NCBI GenBank assembly: GCA_037954325.1 | Contig: JBBMNZ010000015.1 | Span: 2,604,001-2,668,000, forward strand | Length of the DNA: 64,000 nucleotides | Reading direction: 5' to 3' | DNA from: Fistularia commersonii | Taxonomy: Eukaryota > Chordata > Actinopteri > Syngnathiformes > Fistulariidae | In this document: piece by piece, positions 49,716 to 63,789 of the stretch | Layout of the letters: each line of letters opens with the position of its first letter | Numbering within the stretch: position 1 is the stretch's first letter | The notes under the pieces: model-generated | Told to the model about the DNA's origin: nothing | Database searches by the model: none | What the model saw: only the letters and a program-made list of their open reading frames with translations | Program-made: the position numbers and the translations under genes

Positions 49716-52455
49716 TCGGATTATTTCATTGTTTCTATAGTAGAGGTGAGCTTCAGTATTATGGGATTCCCAAGGTAAGATTCCACAATCATACAAAATT
49801 GACTGCAAATCCTTCATACGTGAAACATAATCTACAAATGTAGAACATACATATTCCTTTTATCAGATATTGGTCGATACTGAATAATTGATGGACGTTT
49901 TTGAACATTCTGTTGCTTCAACACTTCAGATGTTGCATTGAAATGCATTGAAAATCCAAAGTTTCTACCAACATTACAAACTTTGACCTGCTGAATGATC
50001 TGAGCAAGAGACCTGATGAATTCCAAAATAATCTATATGATAAGCAGAAACAACAGAAAGCTGTGAGACCTTCACCAGAAAAAAATATGTTGATGAGGAG
50101 CTCAAAGAGAAAATTCTAGCATTTTAAAAGACCAAACCTAAATGATAAACTGGTTTAAACAAATATAAAACTTGGGGCATAGTCAGATCACACCTCCTTA
50201 ACATGTCTATATTCTTCTAGTTAATGGCATTAAGCGGCTGGCTTTAGGGTGCAGTATTGCCAAATTTTTCCAGAACTCCTATAAGGTGGCGCAAAAGCAA
50301 GGTGAATATACACATCCAAGGCAAGAAAATAGTTACTTAAAAGTTTATGTCTGTCCAAATAACTAATCCGATGATTCAAATCATTTGTCTTTCATACTGG
50401 AATGACTTTGACTTGTCGAAACATCAGGGTTGAAATAAATTAATACAATGTGTTTCAACAATCTTGATATAAATCAAATATTTGTGATAACATTTTTTTA
50501 AACAAAAATGGAGAGCACCAATGATCAGCACAATAAATATTTCCATGTTTTGTTTTGTGAATAGTGATTAAGACTAGTCCTTCACACCCCAGATGATAAA
50601 TCAATATTCTAGTCAGTTCTCTCTGAGAAACACGCACATGCAAGCACACACACAAACAAAATGTTCTCCTGTTAAGTAATAGCATGTGCGTGCATGCTTC
50701 GTATGATACACGCAGAACATCTGGTCAAGAACGAGCTCCAGGAAAAGAATTCTTTATTGATTGCATTTGCTTGGGAATTTGCATCCATTCCCGGTTGCTA
50801 TGGACGCCCTCCAGATTGGAACTCCAATTGAGAGGACAAGGAGACGGTGTTGGAAAGCGCCCCGTTTCTCTCCAGAGTCACCTTGCGATGAGCTGAGCCA
50901 GCACAAAAGAGGCTGCCAGCGGGGAGGTGGACAAAGATAGGGGTTCTGGCAGGGGTTTACCTGTTTCCAGAGTGAACGCAGGGAACCAAGCTCTGCTCTC
51001 GACAAACACCAATTGGTACCAATGCAATCGACACCGCAGGATCATCTCATCAGCAAGTGATGGGATTTTTTTTTTTTTGTGTGATTATTTTTGATATGAT
51101 TCTCACACTTACGATATTTTCCCCCCAAATCCTGTTGATTTCCTTGCTGCACATCAGGTCCAACTCATTCATCTATCCCTTGACAGTATGTTATTTCTCT
51201 TTTTTAATTTTCTTCCAACTTTTAATCCAGAATTCTCAACAACGAAGGTCAGTACAACATTCTAAGGCCTCCATGGACTCTTTAGAAATATGAAGTATGT
51301 TCAGCCACATGTGGAAATTAGAATGAAGGGAAAGGTCCAAGATCTTGGATCATTAACTACGTAACTTTCCTTCCAATATATTCAACGTTAATAACACAAA
51401 TAATACTCGGGACTGGAGATTTGTTACAGAGACAACAAAATGAATTGCAGAGACTAAAGCGTTCCAGATACAAACTCCCCCTAATCAAAGAGTACAAGCA
51501 CAATGCAGCCAATTTCCCTTCCATTAAGCAACTGTCTCTCAGCTGAAGAGGCTCCTAACAGAGATCAAATCTTAGGGTCAAAGCCAAGGGCAGAGAGTCC
51601 TGCTCAAAGTCCTGTAGACTATAAGTGGCTTGTAAGTCACCGCTAATTCAATTTTGAACTGGAGCTAGTGGGTTTTAAACACAGGAAAAGCTGTCATGAA
51701 GAGATAAATATGTACTTAAGTCCCACCACGTGAGACCACTAGGACTAAGCCTCCTGCAAATATAAGGTGCTGAAAAAAAATCACAGAAAGACTGAGTGCA
51801 GTTTCAATTTACACAGAATTAAATTTGAAAAGTATCTCAAATGACTATTTTCAGTAAGCTCATTGGTTTTCATACTGCGAATATGCAATGAAAAGTAAAA
51901 TCAGGATTTACTCCCTAAGTGCCAGCATGGTCTGCCTCTAGGGGCCGCCTTAAAAGAAAGTGCAGGTATAACAAAAAGTTTGAAATAAGAATACTTCTAG
52001 TTTGCATTGTTTAGTAAAACATGTAGACGTAATTTCATTTCCATTGGGAAATCATACTTTTAACTACTTTCCAACCCACCAGCTACCCTTTGTCTGTTGC
52101 TACAAATAGCTGGCATAACCTCTATGAGCATGTGCAAACCAGTACAAGTCTTAAAAACAAACATGTAACATTATCAAGGAATTTAATGTGTTTATTTGTT
52201 TTGAAAAATGAAGTGAAATGGATAGATGAGTTGAGAAGAGACCAGAGAAGAAAAATGAAAGTTGAGAGGGTACAGGTAAGATGTTTCAGTTATCCAAGCT
52301 TGGTCTGCTTTAGTGACAGCCTGCTTGCTGGACAAAATACTGCCGTTTAAACTTAGATTATGTGACTTTCAACATTGAGCCCACATACGACTGACATGAT
52401 TTCATCAAACTTAACATCTTGACTGTGATTAAAGTGCTTGATATGCAAATCTATA

Positions 52456-52729
52456 CAGGACTGTCTCCGAAAATTAGAATATTGTGATAAAGTTCTTTAT
52501 CCTCTGTAATTCAATTACAATTACACATTCTGGATTCATTACAAATCAACTGAAATATTGCAAGCCTTTTATAATTTTAATATTCCTGATTATGGCTTAC
52601 ATCTTAAGAAAATTTAAAAATCCAACCTCAAAATATAAGAATATCATGAAAAAGTAATTTTTGTTCTTTTAATTGCATTACAGAAGATAAAGAATTTTAT
52701 CAAAATACTCTACTTTTCAGACAGTCCTG
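52456..52729. mobile_element. Foldback DNA element (274 bp) with long inverted repeats
   Basis: The ends CAGGACTGTCT and AGACAGTCCTG are inverse complements, and the similarity continues inward (ATTGTGATAAAGTTCTTTAT versus ATAAAGAATTTTATCAAAAT). TATA flanks both sides (52452-52455 and 52730-52733). It has no coding capacity. Confidence 0.8.
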
Positions 52730-55700
52730 TATACGCACATTTGAATTGTTGAACATGGGGTCAACAAATCTATTAGAAATTGAATTTTAAAGACAGAATG
52801 TGAAAAAACAAGATGGAAAGATCTGTAGATCTGTTAAGACTGAACAGTGTGCCCCCCTGCCATCATTATTACATCATCCCAGTGTGGGGGTGGGTGACAA
52901 GAGGTGGTCCAGGCTAAAATAAGGCTTTGAACAACACTATGAAACATGTTTAGTAATGGGGTTTTATAAAAGGCGCCAACAAGTAAAAGTATAAATAAAA
53001 TAAACAATATAATAAGGGGAGAGTTGAACTGTAGAAAATAAGATACCTAAAAATTATGCATTCCAAACTAACAAATGGTCAGTTGGTGCTCAATGATATT
53101 GTTTATATTCAAATGTCAGTGAAAGCCATGTAAATGTCAGACAGAACAATCTCAAAAATCAGATTTCTCACAAATGTCCCTTTAAATCAGAGCCTCTTGC
53201 AAATAAAGAAGCAAATTCCTGAAGGGGAAACTTTTTAAATATCTTCCCAACAAGATAATTCAGTTGTCCCCCCTCATGACACACACACATCAATACTACT
53301 ACTGACACATTAACTAAGCGCACTTCCTGTCTTCCTCAGCAGATTAGTTGCTTGATCTTGATCCCCTTGGCAGACCGACACCGAGACAAACAACTGAGAA
53401 AATGGCCACGGGCAGAGACAGCATGTAAGGAAAGACGGTCACAACATGATGCGGTACCTCCTACCAAACCAGAAATCAGATCAGCCAATTAAGTCACTAA
53501 ACTAGGGCTTGTGTATATTTGGAGCGGGCTGTAAAAATAAACCCCACCGCTCACAGTGTCATAATTATACAATGCATACTGGGTCAAATTATTTCAAATC
53601 CGTGCTTCAAACCAACCTTAAGAGGTATCTGGAGTTCCCTATCCCACCGACCGTTCATGTAATATAAATAAACCCGATTGACTACAATTACGGCTAAACT
53701 AGAGCTTCTTTCTTTTAGCAATGAGCTCAATTTTAAAGTTGGCATGAGTGACATGAAAGTCGGGATCCCTTCCATTTGAATGAAAGGTAGTACAGAAGGC
53801 TTTGAGCACTGGCCGCCCCATTAGACAGCGCTCTATTTCTGTCTGTCCTGACAGAACGAGAGCAGGTGCAGCACAATGAACAGCTGTAGTACCTCAGCTG
53901 GTCGCTGAATGGATCCCACTTGGAGGAGCTCAGCTTCCCCCTCCCTTTCCCGATCCGTGCCTAAATTTGACCGTCCCTTTCCTCAACTTGCATCAAAATG
54001 AACCCTCTCAAAGACTTTCCAATGGGCCAACGGGGGATGATCCTCGCCCATAAATATTAAACACTTCCGGGATACAGAAAAATAATGTTTCAAAAAATAA
54101 ATAAATAAATGAATAAATAAAATAAAGAACTGGCTCTCATTTCTGAGAAAACCTTTTAAATCTACCTCTGAAGCAGCGGACCATTCACCAAACTTAAATG
54201 ATTTCTCATGATATTTTAGTCAATGTAAAAAATAAGAATACATTAGATGGACTTTAATAGTATAGTATGCAGTTTTAAAGCTCAGGACTGATTACAATCA
54301 GCTTTATAGCTATGGAAACTGATTTAAGACAACAAAAAAGCAGAGCAAGTAAACAACCTCAACAGACGACTCAACCCCAGTCACTGAACGAAAGCCACAT
54401 ACCTTTTAAGGAGTTTTATCTTCTCTGAAAGCCATTCAGTTTAAAGGTTGACGTGCTTCAGGTGGCCTGTGAAAGAGAAATTTTAAAAGTTGTTTCCCCC
54501 CCGATTATCTAGTCTGTTGGCCCAACAGTACAGGAGAAGGTCAGACCTCTGGAGGCTTGCAGGACAGGACTACTGAGACATGGAGGACTGACAGGTCCAA
54601 ACATCACCACCCCCCACCCACTTTCTATCTGTAACCCTCCTTTAGGGGGACATGTGTTGAGGCTAGATCTGTAGCAGGCACGAACCCAAAGGGGTGGAGG
54701 GTGTTAAATTTAGATCGGTGCTTTCCCACACAGTCAACGCCAGGCCAGATCAATCAAATGACGACTGTGACAAGTGGTGGTCATGAGTTTTGTGGTAAAG
54801 GAAAAGGAGTGGACAGGAAAGTTGATGCGAGAGCGAACGTGAAAAGCCGTGTTGAGTGGACTTTTAAAGCGAAATTCATATCAAAAGGCAAAATGCCATT
54901 GACAATAACTTGGACAAAACCAACACTGCGCACTTTTGCTTCACCTTCAGAGGGGTTGTAACATTGTGCTATCTCTCTCACAACACTTGGGTGAGAAAGG
55001 TCAATTGAACTGGTATTTGCGGAAAGTATTCATAATTTACTATGCCTCTGGCATATGTTTACTGTTAGGCAGATAATTACCAATCTTTCAAACAATTTCC
55101 TCACGTCAAATATTGGACATAAAGTTTCTTTTTAATCAAATCAGAAAAAAAATGTTAAATAGAGGCACAAATGTCATGTTTTCATTTTTTGGAATACATC
55201 GCTCCAGCTTTATGTCTATAAAACCTTTACAAAAGTCTATATTAAGTGTATGGAAGGCGGCCCAGTGACGCTGTAGATTTCAACACGATCATTCAACACA
55301 AGTGGATAGCAGCCAAAAATATGGAATACAACCCCTTCACTCACAAATGACTGGTATCAACCCTGAGAAAAATATTGGCAATCCCCTTAAAAGACATCCA
55401 TCGAGGCCTATAAGAAATATTTAAGACTGAGGAGGAATAGATGAGGCAATTTGTCTGCTACACAAAAGTATTACTAATAACTGATACTGGAAATGCATGT
55501 GTGTTTCATTAAGTTGATGTGGTCAATTACCATTAATAGATATATTTAGATAAAACATGAGGTCAACTTCCTCTGTAAAGCACTGACTTTGGAATAATTA
55601 TGCTTAGTAAATATCAAGAGTAATGATAGGTGGGGTAATAATTTGATATTATTTTTATTATTTGTCAAAATGAAATATTAGACATTTTACTGCTGTTTAA

Positions 55701-58700
55701 TTCTTCTTCCCTGCGCTCATAAGTACCCTCATCCCGGAGAGCAGTGCTTCAAGTAAACTTTCACTAAGCCCTGGAAAATAGTTCAAAATGGGTCAAAAGT
55801 CACTGACTGCCAGGCCAATCAGCCAATAGCGTGCAGTGTAATCGGATACATTGTGAGAAGTCTCAATGCAAACTTATGTTCACACACAAACACATTGACT
55901 ACAACGAAAATATAAAACAAAAATCTGATCAATTTTTTTTTTTTTTTTTTTTTTTGGAGCATTATCAGTAGTGAAAAGGGTGAGAAGCATTTCCATTCGA
56001 GTAAGAAATTATGTATTGATATAAGCAGTGGGGCAAAGGAAAGAGGTAAAATAGACAAAGAAGGCCGAAGGTTGTAAAATACTTGTTTATTTGTTGTTGA
56101 TTTTTAATTACAATTCTTTTTAATAAAATTCCTATATACTTTTACTGTAATAGTAAGTTGAGAACTGTGGCCTAATTGCCTTAATATGCTGGTATATTGA
56201 TACTTGAGGCAGTAATTTTAGTTTATCTGCATTTGCTGCTTTCATGCTAAGCAGACTGCCTTTAGTTTTTTGTTTTTTTTTCGGTGTATAAATATTATTG
56301 TTGAAGGGATAACACCCTATTTGTTTATGTTTCCACTCCAAAAATCTGGGTACCAAACACATTCCTCTTGCTTAAATGGAAAATCAAACCGGTACAAACA
56401 GAGGAGAGTTTGGACATTGGGGAGAAGCTGGGATTCTGCAAATCAAATAAAAGAGCTGTCAAATACTTAAGATTTTCATCAAATGCTTTTTTTAATGGAC
56501 AGCAGTTGGTTAGTATACAATATAGGCGTGAAAGTTACCAATTACCATCCCAGTTACATCCTGATTTTTCAGAAATTCACAGCTAGCAACACCATCTAGT
56601 GTTGGGTGAAGGTATAACCACCACAATTTCAGAACCTCGGTTCTGATTTGTCAGCTCAGTCCCTCTTTGTTCCTCAAAGTGGCGGTGTGAAATGAAAAAC
56701 AGAAATATATTAAAAAAAAAAAGATTATCCCGGTTAGAGGCAAGTCGAGAGAGCTAGTCTGGGCACGTAGCCCAGTGCACAGCTGTGCAGCACATCGGCA
56801 GAGGTAAACAGGGCAGCTCTTGGAAGTGATGGGATAAATCTACTTCAGAGCCAATTAGCAGCACCGAAACATTACTTCTTCCAAAGCCAGCAAAGACACG
56901 TTGAAGCAAATGTGATTTCAATCTGGCGTTGTTATGTGAGAAACCGACTGCTGATTGCTAACATGCCCCGAGTGCACTGGATTGTCAGCACAACCTAAGA
57001 GACGGAGAGCAAAAGGACTGGATTCTTGTTTTTCCATAAACAGTTGCAGAAAAACCACAACAATGACCCTGAATGCTGAAAAACTTGAAGTGTGCGCACT
57101 ATTACACACCCCCTCCCTGCTTTGAGAGCCTTCCAAGAAAACACTCAGCAATTTTGGTTGCAAAGAAATTTGCACGTATAACAGAGTCTTCACACCCCTT
57201 TGAGACGGGCAGGAACCGATCAACTCAAGAATCTTGCAGCAGCAGCACCATGACATGCTATTCAGATAAAGTGGTGAGCTTGACCCGCTGGTGCAAATTA
57301 AAACAAGACACGGGGAAGTTCTCAGCTGAGAAGAAAAATAAAAGATAGGGAGAGGGGTAACAAAAACAAAATTTACAAAACAATAAAAAGAAGGATTACC
57401 TAGGAAGCATAACCTGTGCAAAAACATTTGCTGATCTAAAACAAATCTGTTGCTAGCATTCTGTTTTATATTAATGTATGTTTTTCGGCTTGTTATGTGT
57501 CTCTTTTTTTAAATTAGGAGATAGGATCGATGACAAGTTGTTAGTTTTCTATACTAAACTCTCTTTAAGAAAAACAAAATTGCACAGTGTTATACAGTTT
57601 GTGTCTATAAGCCAGTAATGTTTGCATTCTTTATGATCAGGATCTTTAAGGAAAACCCATAATGCAGCCTTCAATCATTCTTCACACAAAGCCATATATC
57701 AAATTGAGATTCTCGGAATAATTGCATTTTTTTCATACTGGGCAAATGCATTGAAAATAACCTGTTTTCGCTTAATTGATTAATTAAATGATTTATTTTT
57801 CTCACAATGGTTAATGTTTCAACTCTCAGTCCCGGTTGAATAACCACCACAAACTTCCACTACCTGTCATTTCCCTTCAGGCTTTTTGTACCTGTCGTCA
57901 ACGAAGACTCACCCCTGACTCAATCAACCACGATGCAGTAGCTGATTATTTTTGAAATTCCTAGGAAACAGTACTTTGCTACAATGCACAAGGGTTCTCA
58001 CGTGTCTTGTCAATTTTAGACAGATCCAAAATAGCTATTTCTATCTAAAGTAAATAGAGAAATAAATATATAAATTAAAAAAAGACAGAGAAATCATACT
58101 TGGCGCTGGATCTTTAAGGCCCAGGATGGGATATGGGGATGTGATTTGGCCAGAACATCTATGAAACCCAGCGTCAGTGATATTTCTGCCTACACCCCGA
58201 AGGATACTTTACGTCAATGGCCAAGGGACACTTCACCTTGCAAGTGGTATACAGTATAAGCATCTGCTGCCCCACCAGTGTAGTACAAACAAGCTTTGAT
58301 CCTCTGCACAACTTTTTATTTGCTATAAAAATCTTACAGTGAACTAAAATTTAATAAATTTCTCCTAAAATCCACTTTTATAATTCACATTGAGCATCAA
58401 TGGCAGTCGGAGCCCCAGTCACCTCCTCTGCCCCTGCACTACCAGGTCCTACTAAATAGTTAAACTACTGTCACACAAACAAAGACCTGTGGGCAGAAAA
58501 GGTTTCATTCACAGGCGAAGGAGAAGTAGAATTAGAAGACGTCCGCAACTGACAGCACACACACAGCTCACGTTAGACAAATCAGACGACTGGATTTACA
58601 TTAAGCGGTCAAACGATGACCCTACCTCTCATAGCTCCTGCATGTCTTGCAGGAGAAGGTCTTTAAAAAGAATTATTATCCGCCACTGGAAGTGTCATTA

Positions 58701-61700
58701 ATAAATGGAAGATCATAGGAAGGCAAAAGTGGACAAAGGCAATGGTTTCATACGAGACTGGAGTAAACTGACTAAGACCAAATGGCTCGCCAGCAACCCC
58801 TGCACTTTCAAAAAAGAAAAAAAATACAAAAAAAAAAAGGGTTGGTTTGGCAGTGATATGTTCGTAAGCCTGTTAAGGCAGTGGCATGCACAGTTAGATT
58901 GTGGCGCCTGCATTAGGATCACCAGGATCCTGGCCAGCCATTTATCACCGAGGAGATGTGCATCTGGAGTGTGTCGAACTGCGGTGACCGGCCTTCTGGC
59001 CAGGCAGTGATGAAAAAGAAATAAGGGGAACTGCCATTTCCCTTTAATGAGCTCCAAAGACAAGAGGAAGGGCTTAGGAGGGACTGACTCAATGAACAGA
59101 GCACAGAGGAATCCCTTTTTATTCCCTCCAGCGACCCTGATGAGTCAAACAGAGGGGCAGTAAACCCAAAAAAAGCTCTGCGAGGGAAAGGGGGGAAGGG
59201 GGCAAAGTCTTCCACATGGCTTGAAACCAACAGCCATAACTGACACAAACACAAACATGATTTTTGGGTGCGCTCTGGGACAGGTAGTTAAATGCTGCAT
59301 TCAAACAGGTCTTAAAATGGGACCTGAGTTTTTGTGGAAAGTTGGAGGTCTATTATTATACAAAACTCAAACATAAAACACGTGATGGTCTCACGAAAGA
59401 TGAAGATTTCTAATAAATACTCCCTGTACAATAAGATCTCTTGAATTAAACTCGATCATCTGGTTACTGTCTCCAAATTTAGACACCCTTGTATGGCCAG
59501 AACAACACAAATTTATTTTTAGGGGCTGTGTAACTGGCTGAATTCGGCTTATCACACCTCAGAGTTCAGATGCCCTTTTCAGGAATGGTTTTCAGTATTT
59601 TTTTTGGCAATCTGTGACATTGTAAAACCATTTCACACCCAACATACTTTTACATCTGGAAAGAGAAGAGAAAAAAGTATGGAATTCGGGGACAAAAATA
59701 TGTAAATAAATCTTGTTTATGGAGAGTTCATAAGCAAATTGGGGTAGGTGGTCTATTTGGATGAAGCCGGTACGCTGTCCTGGGTACCGCTTTTACTCCA
59801 TCTTCCCATCCTTTCCTGCTGGATACAGATGTGAATGTTGGCAACTGGGTTTTTGTCTAATTTCTATGCATCAACTCTGTCAGTTCCATAACAGTTTTGC
59901 CAGTCAGATGGACAAACTTGGCGAAGAGAGAAGACTTTTGTGGTTCAATCGATAAATCGATAACAGCATAGCGGTGAATAAATCACGAGCATATTAATGT
60001 GTCACAAGGGCCATTTAAAAAAAAGAGGGAGGTAAACACTGGGAGAAAAAAGGGGCAATGTCAGAATAAACCTGCCAGTGGTGAGAGAGGACACTAAGTA
60101 AATAGGAAAAGGGCCCTGAGCTTTGCCAGACCGTATGAAGAGGTGCCAAAGAATAATCAATGCCCGTTTGATTTACCGGTACATAAAATATTGCCTCGTT
60201 TTCTTCTTTTTGTTATGCAGAATCAATTACAACGTTGATTAATGGTGAGGTTACGCTTCATCAACAGAAGCCGTACTATTAACAGGACAACAAATATCAA
60301 CTAGCTATGTGATGGTGCACATCTCTCTCACACTAACACACACACAAACACACCATGCCAGGTCTTGTGTTTAAATGCTTTCCTATAAAAGGAAAGAGGT
60401 TAGGTGTCGACGTCTGAGCAAGAAAACTGACGAACAGAGCCAGGTGAAAGTGAGTGCTCACGTGTGTCCGTCAAACTTCACATAACTCCTCTTTAACTCA
60501 TCACCTGCTCGTGAATAGCGTTAACCGGTGCAGGCATGAGGACCGATAACCTGCTAACAACCATCATCGTAAGCTTAACCTTGCCGCAGTCCTGTGAATC
60601 AGACATGACTCGAAGGTTTTATGGTGGATACTTTTACTGGTAGGTAACATCTATGTAAGGAAACTGTAATGACATCCCCACCCGTCCCCCGAGTCAGGAA
60701 TGACTACATGAATTCAATTTAGAATATTTGCAACGCACAAACTAGGAGAGCGCAGTCAGTGTGAGTCCTGTCTCCCATTTCCATGTACATAATTACAAAC
60801 GTAAATGTCCTCAATATCAAAACAAAAACATAGCATTATCGATGTTTGCACGTGTAAAATCGTGAGGCTTTGAGAATCCATTGTTGACAAACTGCACACA
60901 CACGCTCTAAAACTATAGTAAAAACATTGCTATGGGGGGAGTGTCAGTCAACGTATAGAATCCAGACGAGCCCCGGAAGATAAATTGGAATGTGGACAAT
61001 CAGGCGGGACCTGTGGAAAACATATAACAGATCACCAAACTAGTCAAAAGGCAGTTAACAACCACGTATGTTTCTATAATATACTTCATACAGCGAGGTA
61101 TGGTTTTGATGACATAAAGGTAGCTCTGGCTCTTTCAGGCCATATAAATACATTTATTTATACTAACAAATAAACTACACACAGTACAATGTCAGTTGCT
61201 ATAGCAGAGCTGTACACAGAAAAGCAAAGTTTATAATTCACATTGAGATAGTTTATACATTTTCAATGACTTGAATCAACTGCTGGTGCGGGTCAGCGAG
61301 GAATCATTTAGAAAATGCTAAATGTCTGTCACAGCTGTTGGACTAAGAGGGCAAGTATAAAAGACGAGACCCTCGCAGCGTATTTGTGTGTGCTCTGAGG
61401 ACTCGCTGTATGTGTGGCAACACACTGCCTATTGTGTCAACACAACAGCTGCTGAGGTGTAACATAATAAGGCGTACAACAGTCAGTGGAAAGTTAGTGT
61501 GCCAGTGCCAGCAGGGGGCGTATTACAGGACCCTATTGCGTTACTACTCCTATACTAGAATAATACAACCTTAAACTACTTTAAAAACCGTGATAAATCT
61601 CATGCCGCTTTGTCAGCACACTAAGCATTCTGGCTGTCTGACTGACTGACTAATGTGATTTGTCTTCTCGGAATTCATGATGACGTGGAAGAATGCCAAA

Positions 61701-63190
61701 TAAGAAAAAAAATATCTAAACAAAATTAAATTAGCATATCCTTTTTTAATCTATTTACTCTTTCAACCCTTACATGCATTAAATAATTCAGTTGAATTTT
61801 TAATCATATATACCGGTACATGCACTACTTTACCATTTTTGGATCTGATTTCACTGTAGGCGTTGTTTTAAAACATCTTTATGAAAAAAAATAAAACACG
61901 AACAAATGCTGAGTGAGAGAGAAACCCAAACAATTTTTACTTTTGTTTAATTTGAAGCCTTCCTGCTTGAGGACATAAAATAGAAATCAAGAAGTCCTTT
62001 CAAACCTGCAACAACAAGCTAAGTCAAATGGGGTAAGCTCTCTTCTCTTCCCTTCATGCACTTTCCTTCTCGCATCAACAATCCAGGGAGCCGAACAGTC
62101 TCTCGCCAGCCGCCGATGCTACAAGGAAATATGTGGGGAACATAAACTCTGCTGTCTCCGAGTTGGGCTGTTTGAACACAGGACCTTTTACAGTCAATAA
62201 TTTCTGGATTTCAAATCTGCATGCTTGTGCTACATGTCGGTTAACATTGGCTTAGTCCAAGGGATTGGTTTGTCAGTTTCGTAATAAAAGTGTATTTGCA
62301 ACTTACCGCGCAGGTCGAGGCTACTATGTTCTAGTAGGAAAGGATTGACTGCTTGTCAGCAGTATTAGGCAGAGGTAGCCTGACCACCGCCAACGTCCTC
62401 TTTCCAGGGATAATTATATATTAGGTATCATGGATACATCGTATTGGATGAATGTTAGAAGGACGCACATGTTCACCCAATACCTGATAACCCCTTCTAA
62501 ACAGTTTTGGGGGAACTGGATACTAAAAATGGCAACAGCATCTCTAGACAGACAAAAAAAAAATATGGACGGCTTTTCAGAAAATCCTTTTAAGCATTCT
62601 GGCCAGAGATTCCCTGTGAAGTCATCATCTAGGCAAGGCGAGAGGAAATTAGTGTATAATTTATTTATATATGGCCACTATGCTGATATTCCAACTTTTT
62701 TTAAAAGAATTTGTAACAAAGAAGGTACTGAACATCAGTGAGCAAAGTTTCAGAGGAGAATCTAAGATAAACCTTATCATTATTATTATTGTTGTTGTTG
62801 TTGTTGTCTGACCTTTTACATTTAGCTTGTTACCAATAGTGTTCTGAGATAAACTCTATTTCGCAAAACACCAATAATTCTAGCCCATATATATATTATA
62901 GACAAAGAAAGGACATTAGTAAATAACCAGTCCATCTTCTCATTTTGTCTTTTCCCTTCCAGTTGAACGTTTCTTTATTTTTTTTCTTCTTTTTATATTT
63001 TGCATGCATTTTATCTTTGATTGAAGATTAAGATGTGATTTATTACTAAGCTAAAATATGTTATGTGAAACTAATTAGGCAAGAATATTGAAATATTGTA
63101 CACATTCGCAATTCACAGTGTTTATTGCCACATATACAGCTATGTAACAGGGAGTCAACTTTTTATATTTAGGAGCTTGAATTTATGACC

Positions 63191-63248
63191 ATACACACAC
63201 ACACACACACACACATACACACACACACAAACACACACACACACACAC

Positions 63249-63281
<33 letters not shown>
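63191..63281. repeat. (CA)n(TA)n microsatellite
   Basis: CA dinucleotides with minor interruptions, followed by a pure TA run. Confidence 0.9.
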
Positions 63282-63285
<4 letters not shown>

Positions 63286-63559
63286 CCTTGTCCTTAAAGT
63301 CCTTAACTTTAGAGTCTAAATCTTAAAAACAGACATTCACTCACAATCCAACTAAATAAGACTACGTTTCCATAGAAATGACAAGACTTTGTCTATACAG
63401 CTGAGGTTTGCTGCTGCTCCACATGCTGTTATTGTCTAATGGTTACCACTGGCTCGTAACCCAAAATGACAGAGTGAATCCTTGTATGGTCAGCTTAGGT
63501 CTTACTGACACTGGAGAGGCGGGGTATATGTATATGTGGGTGTGCATGCACACCCGCTT

Positions 63560-63591
<32 letters not shown>

Positions 63592-63726
63592 CCGCTATGT
63601 TGCATTTTAAATCGGTGATGTCTATCTGTTTGGCTGCAGGACGCTTTATTTTCCGTCCCATGACTAGTCGACAAAGCTCCTGATAGCAGCTTTAAACGAG
63701 AAGAACAAATGGAGCAAAGTACTTAC

Positions 63727-63789
63727 AAGATGACCAGAAGGGTTCAGCTCGTGTCCAGCAGCGTCCGTGCCAGTGAACGCCGCCCAGTT
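63727..63789 (-). other. svil: Candidate 5' exon of svil (63 nt), coding status unclear
   Basis: On the minus strand a good acceptor (pyrimidine tract then GCAG) precedes 63 nt that end at a consensus donor, CTT|GTAAGT. One frame is fully open and protein-like (NWAAFTGTDAAGHELNPSGHL runs to 21 codons; the first residue is N and the last is L). That frame ends in phase 0, however, and the next exon at 46 kb needs phase 1 or 2. The phase-1 frame is also open and would join the shorter 46-kb exon. The phase-2 frame has a stop. There is no ATG in any frame. It may be an untranslated exon, a coding exon joined through an exon I missed, or a chance splice pair. Confidence 0.4.

Larger units (their letters stand above)
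46321..63726 (-). other. Very long 5' intron or intergenic stretch (17 kb)
   Basis: It holds a LINE fragment at 49316-49715, a foldback element at 52456-52729, and an unexplained 83-codon open frame near 48499-48750. There are (TA)n at 48893-48903, (ATT)(GTT)n at 62777-62806, CA/TA at 63191-63281, and GT at 63560-63586. No convincing coding exons were found. Confidence 0.55.

Noticed and set aside
56918..57427. 169-codon minus-strand open frame
   Set aside because: Composition is Cys/Ser/Phe/Leu rich without any recognisable motif, no splice logic, and it lies in intron; likely chance.
62260..62340. Donor-like GCGCG|GTAAGT on the minus strand near 62308
   Set aside because: Could be an alternative 5' untranslated exon, but there is no acceptor, promoter or open frame to support it.
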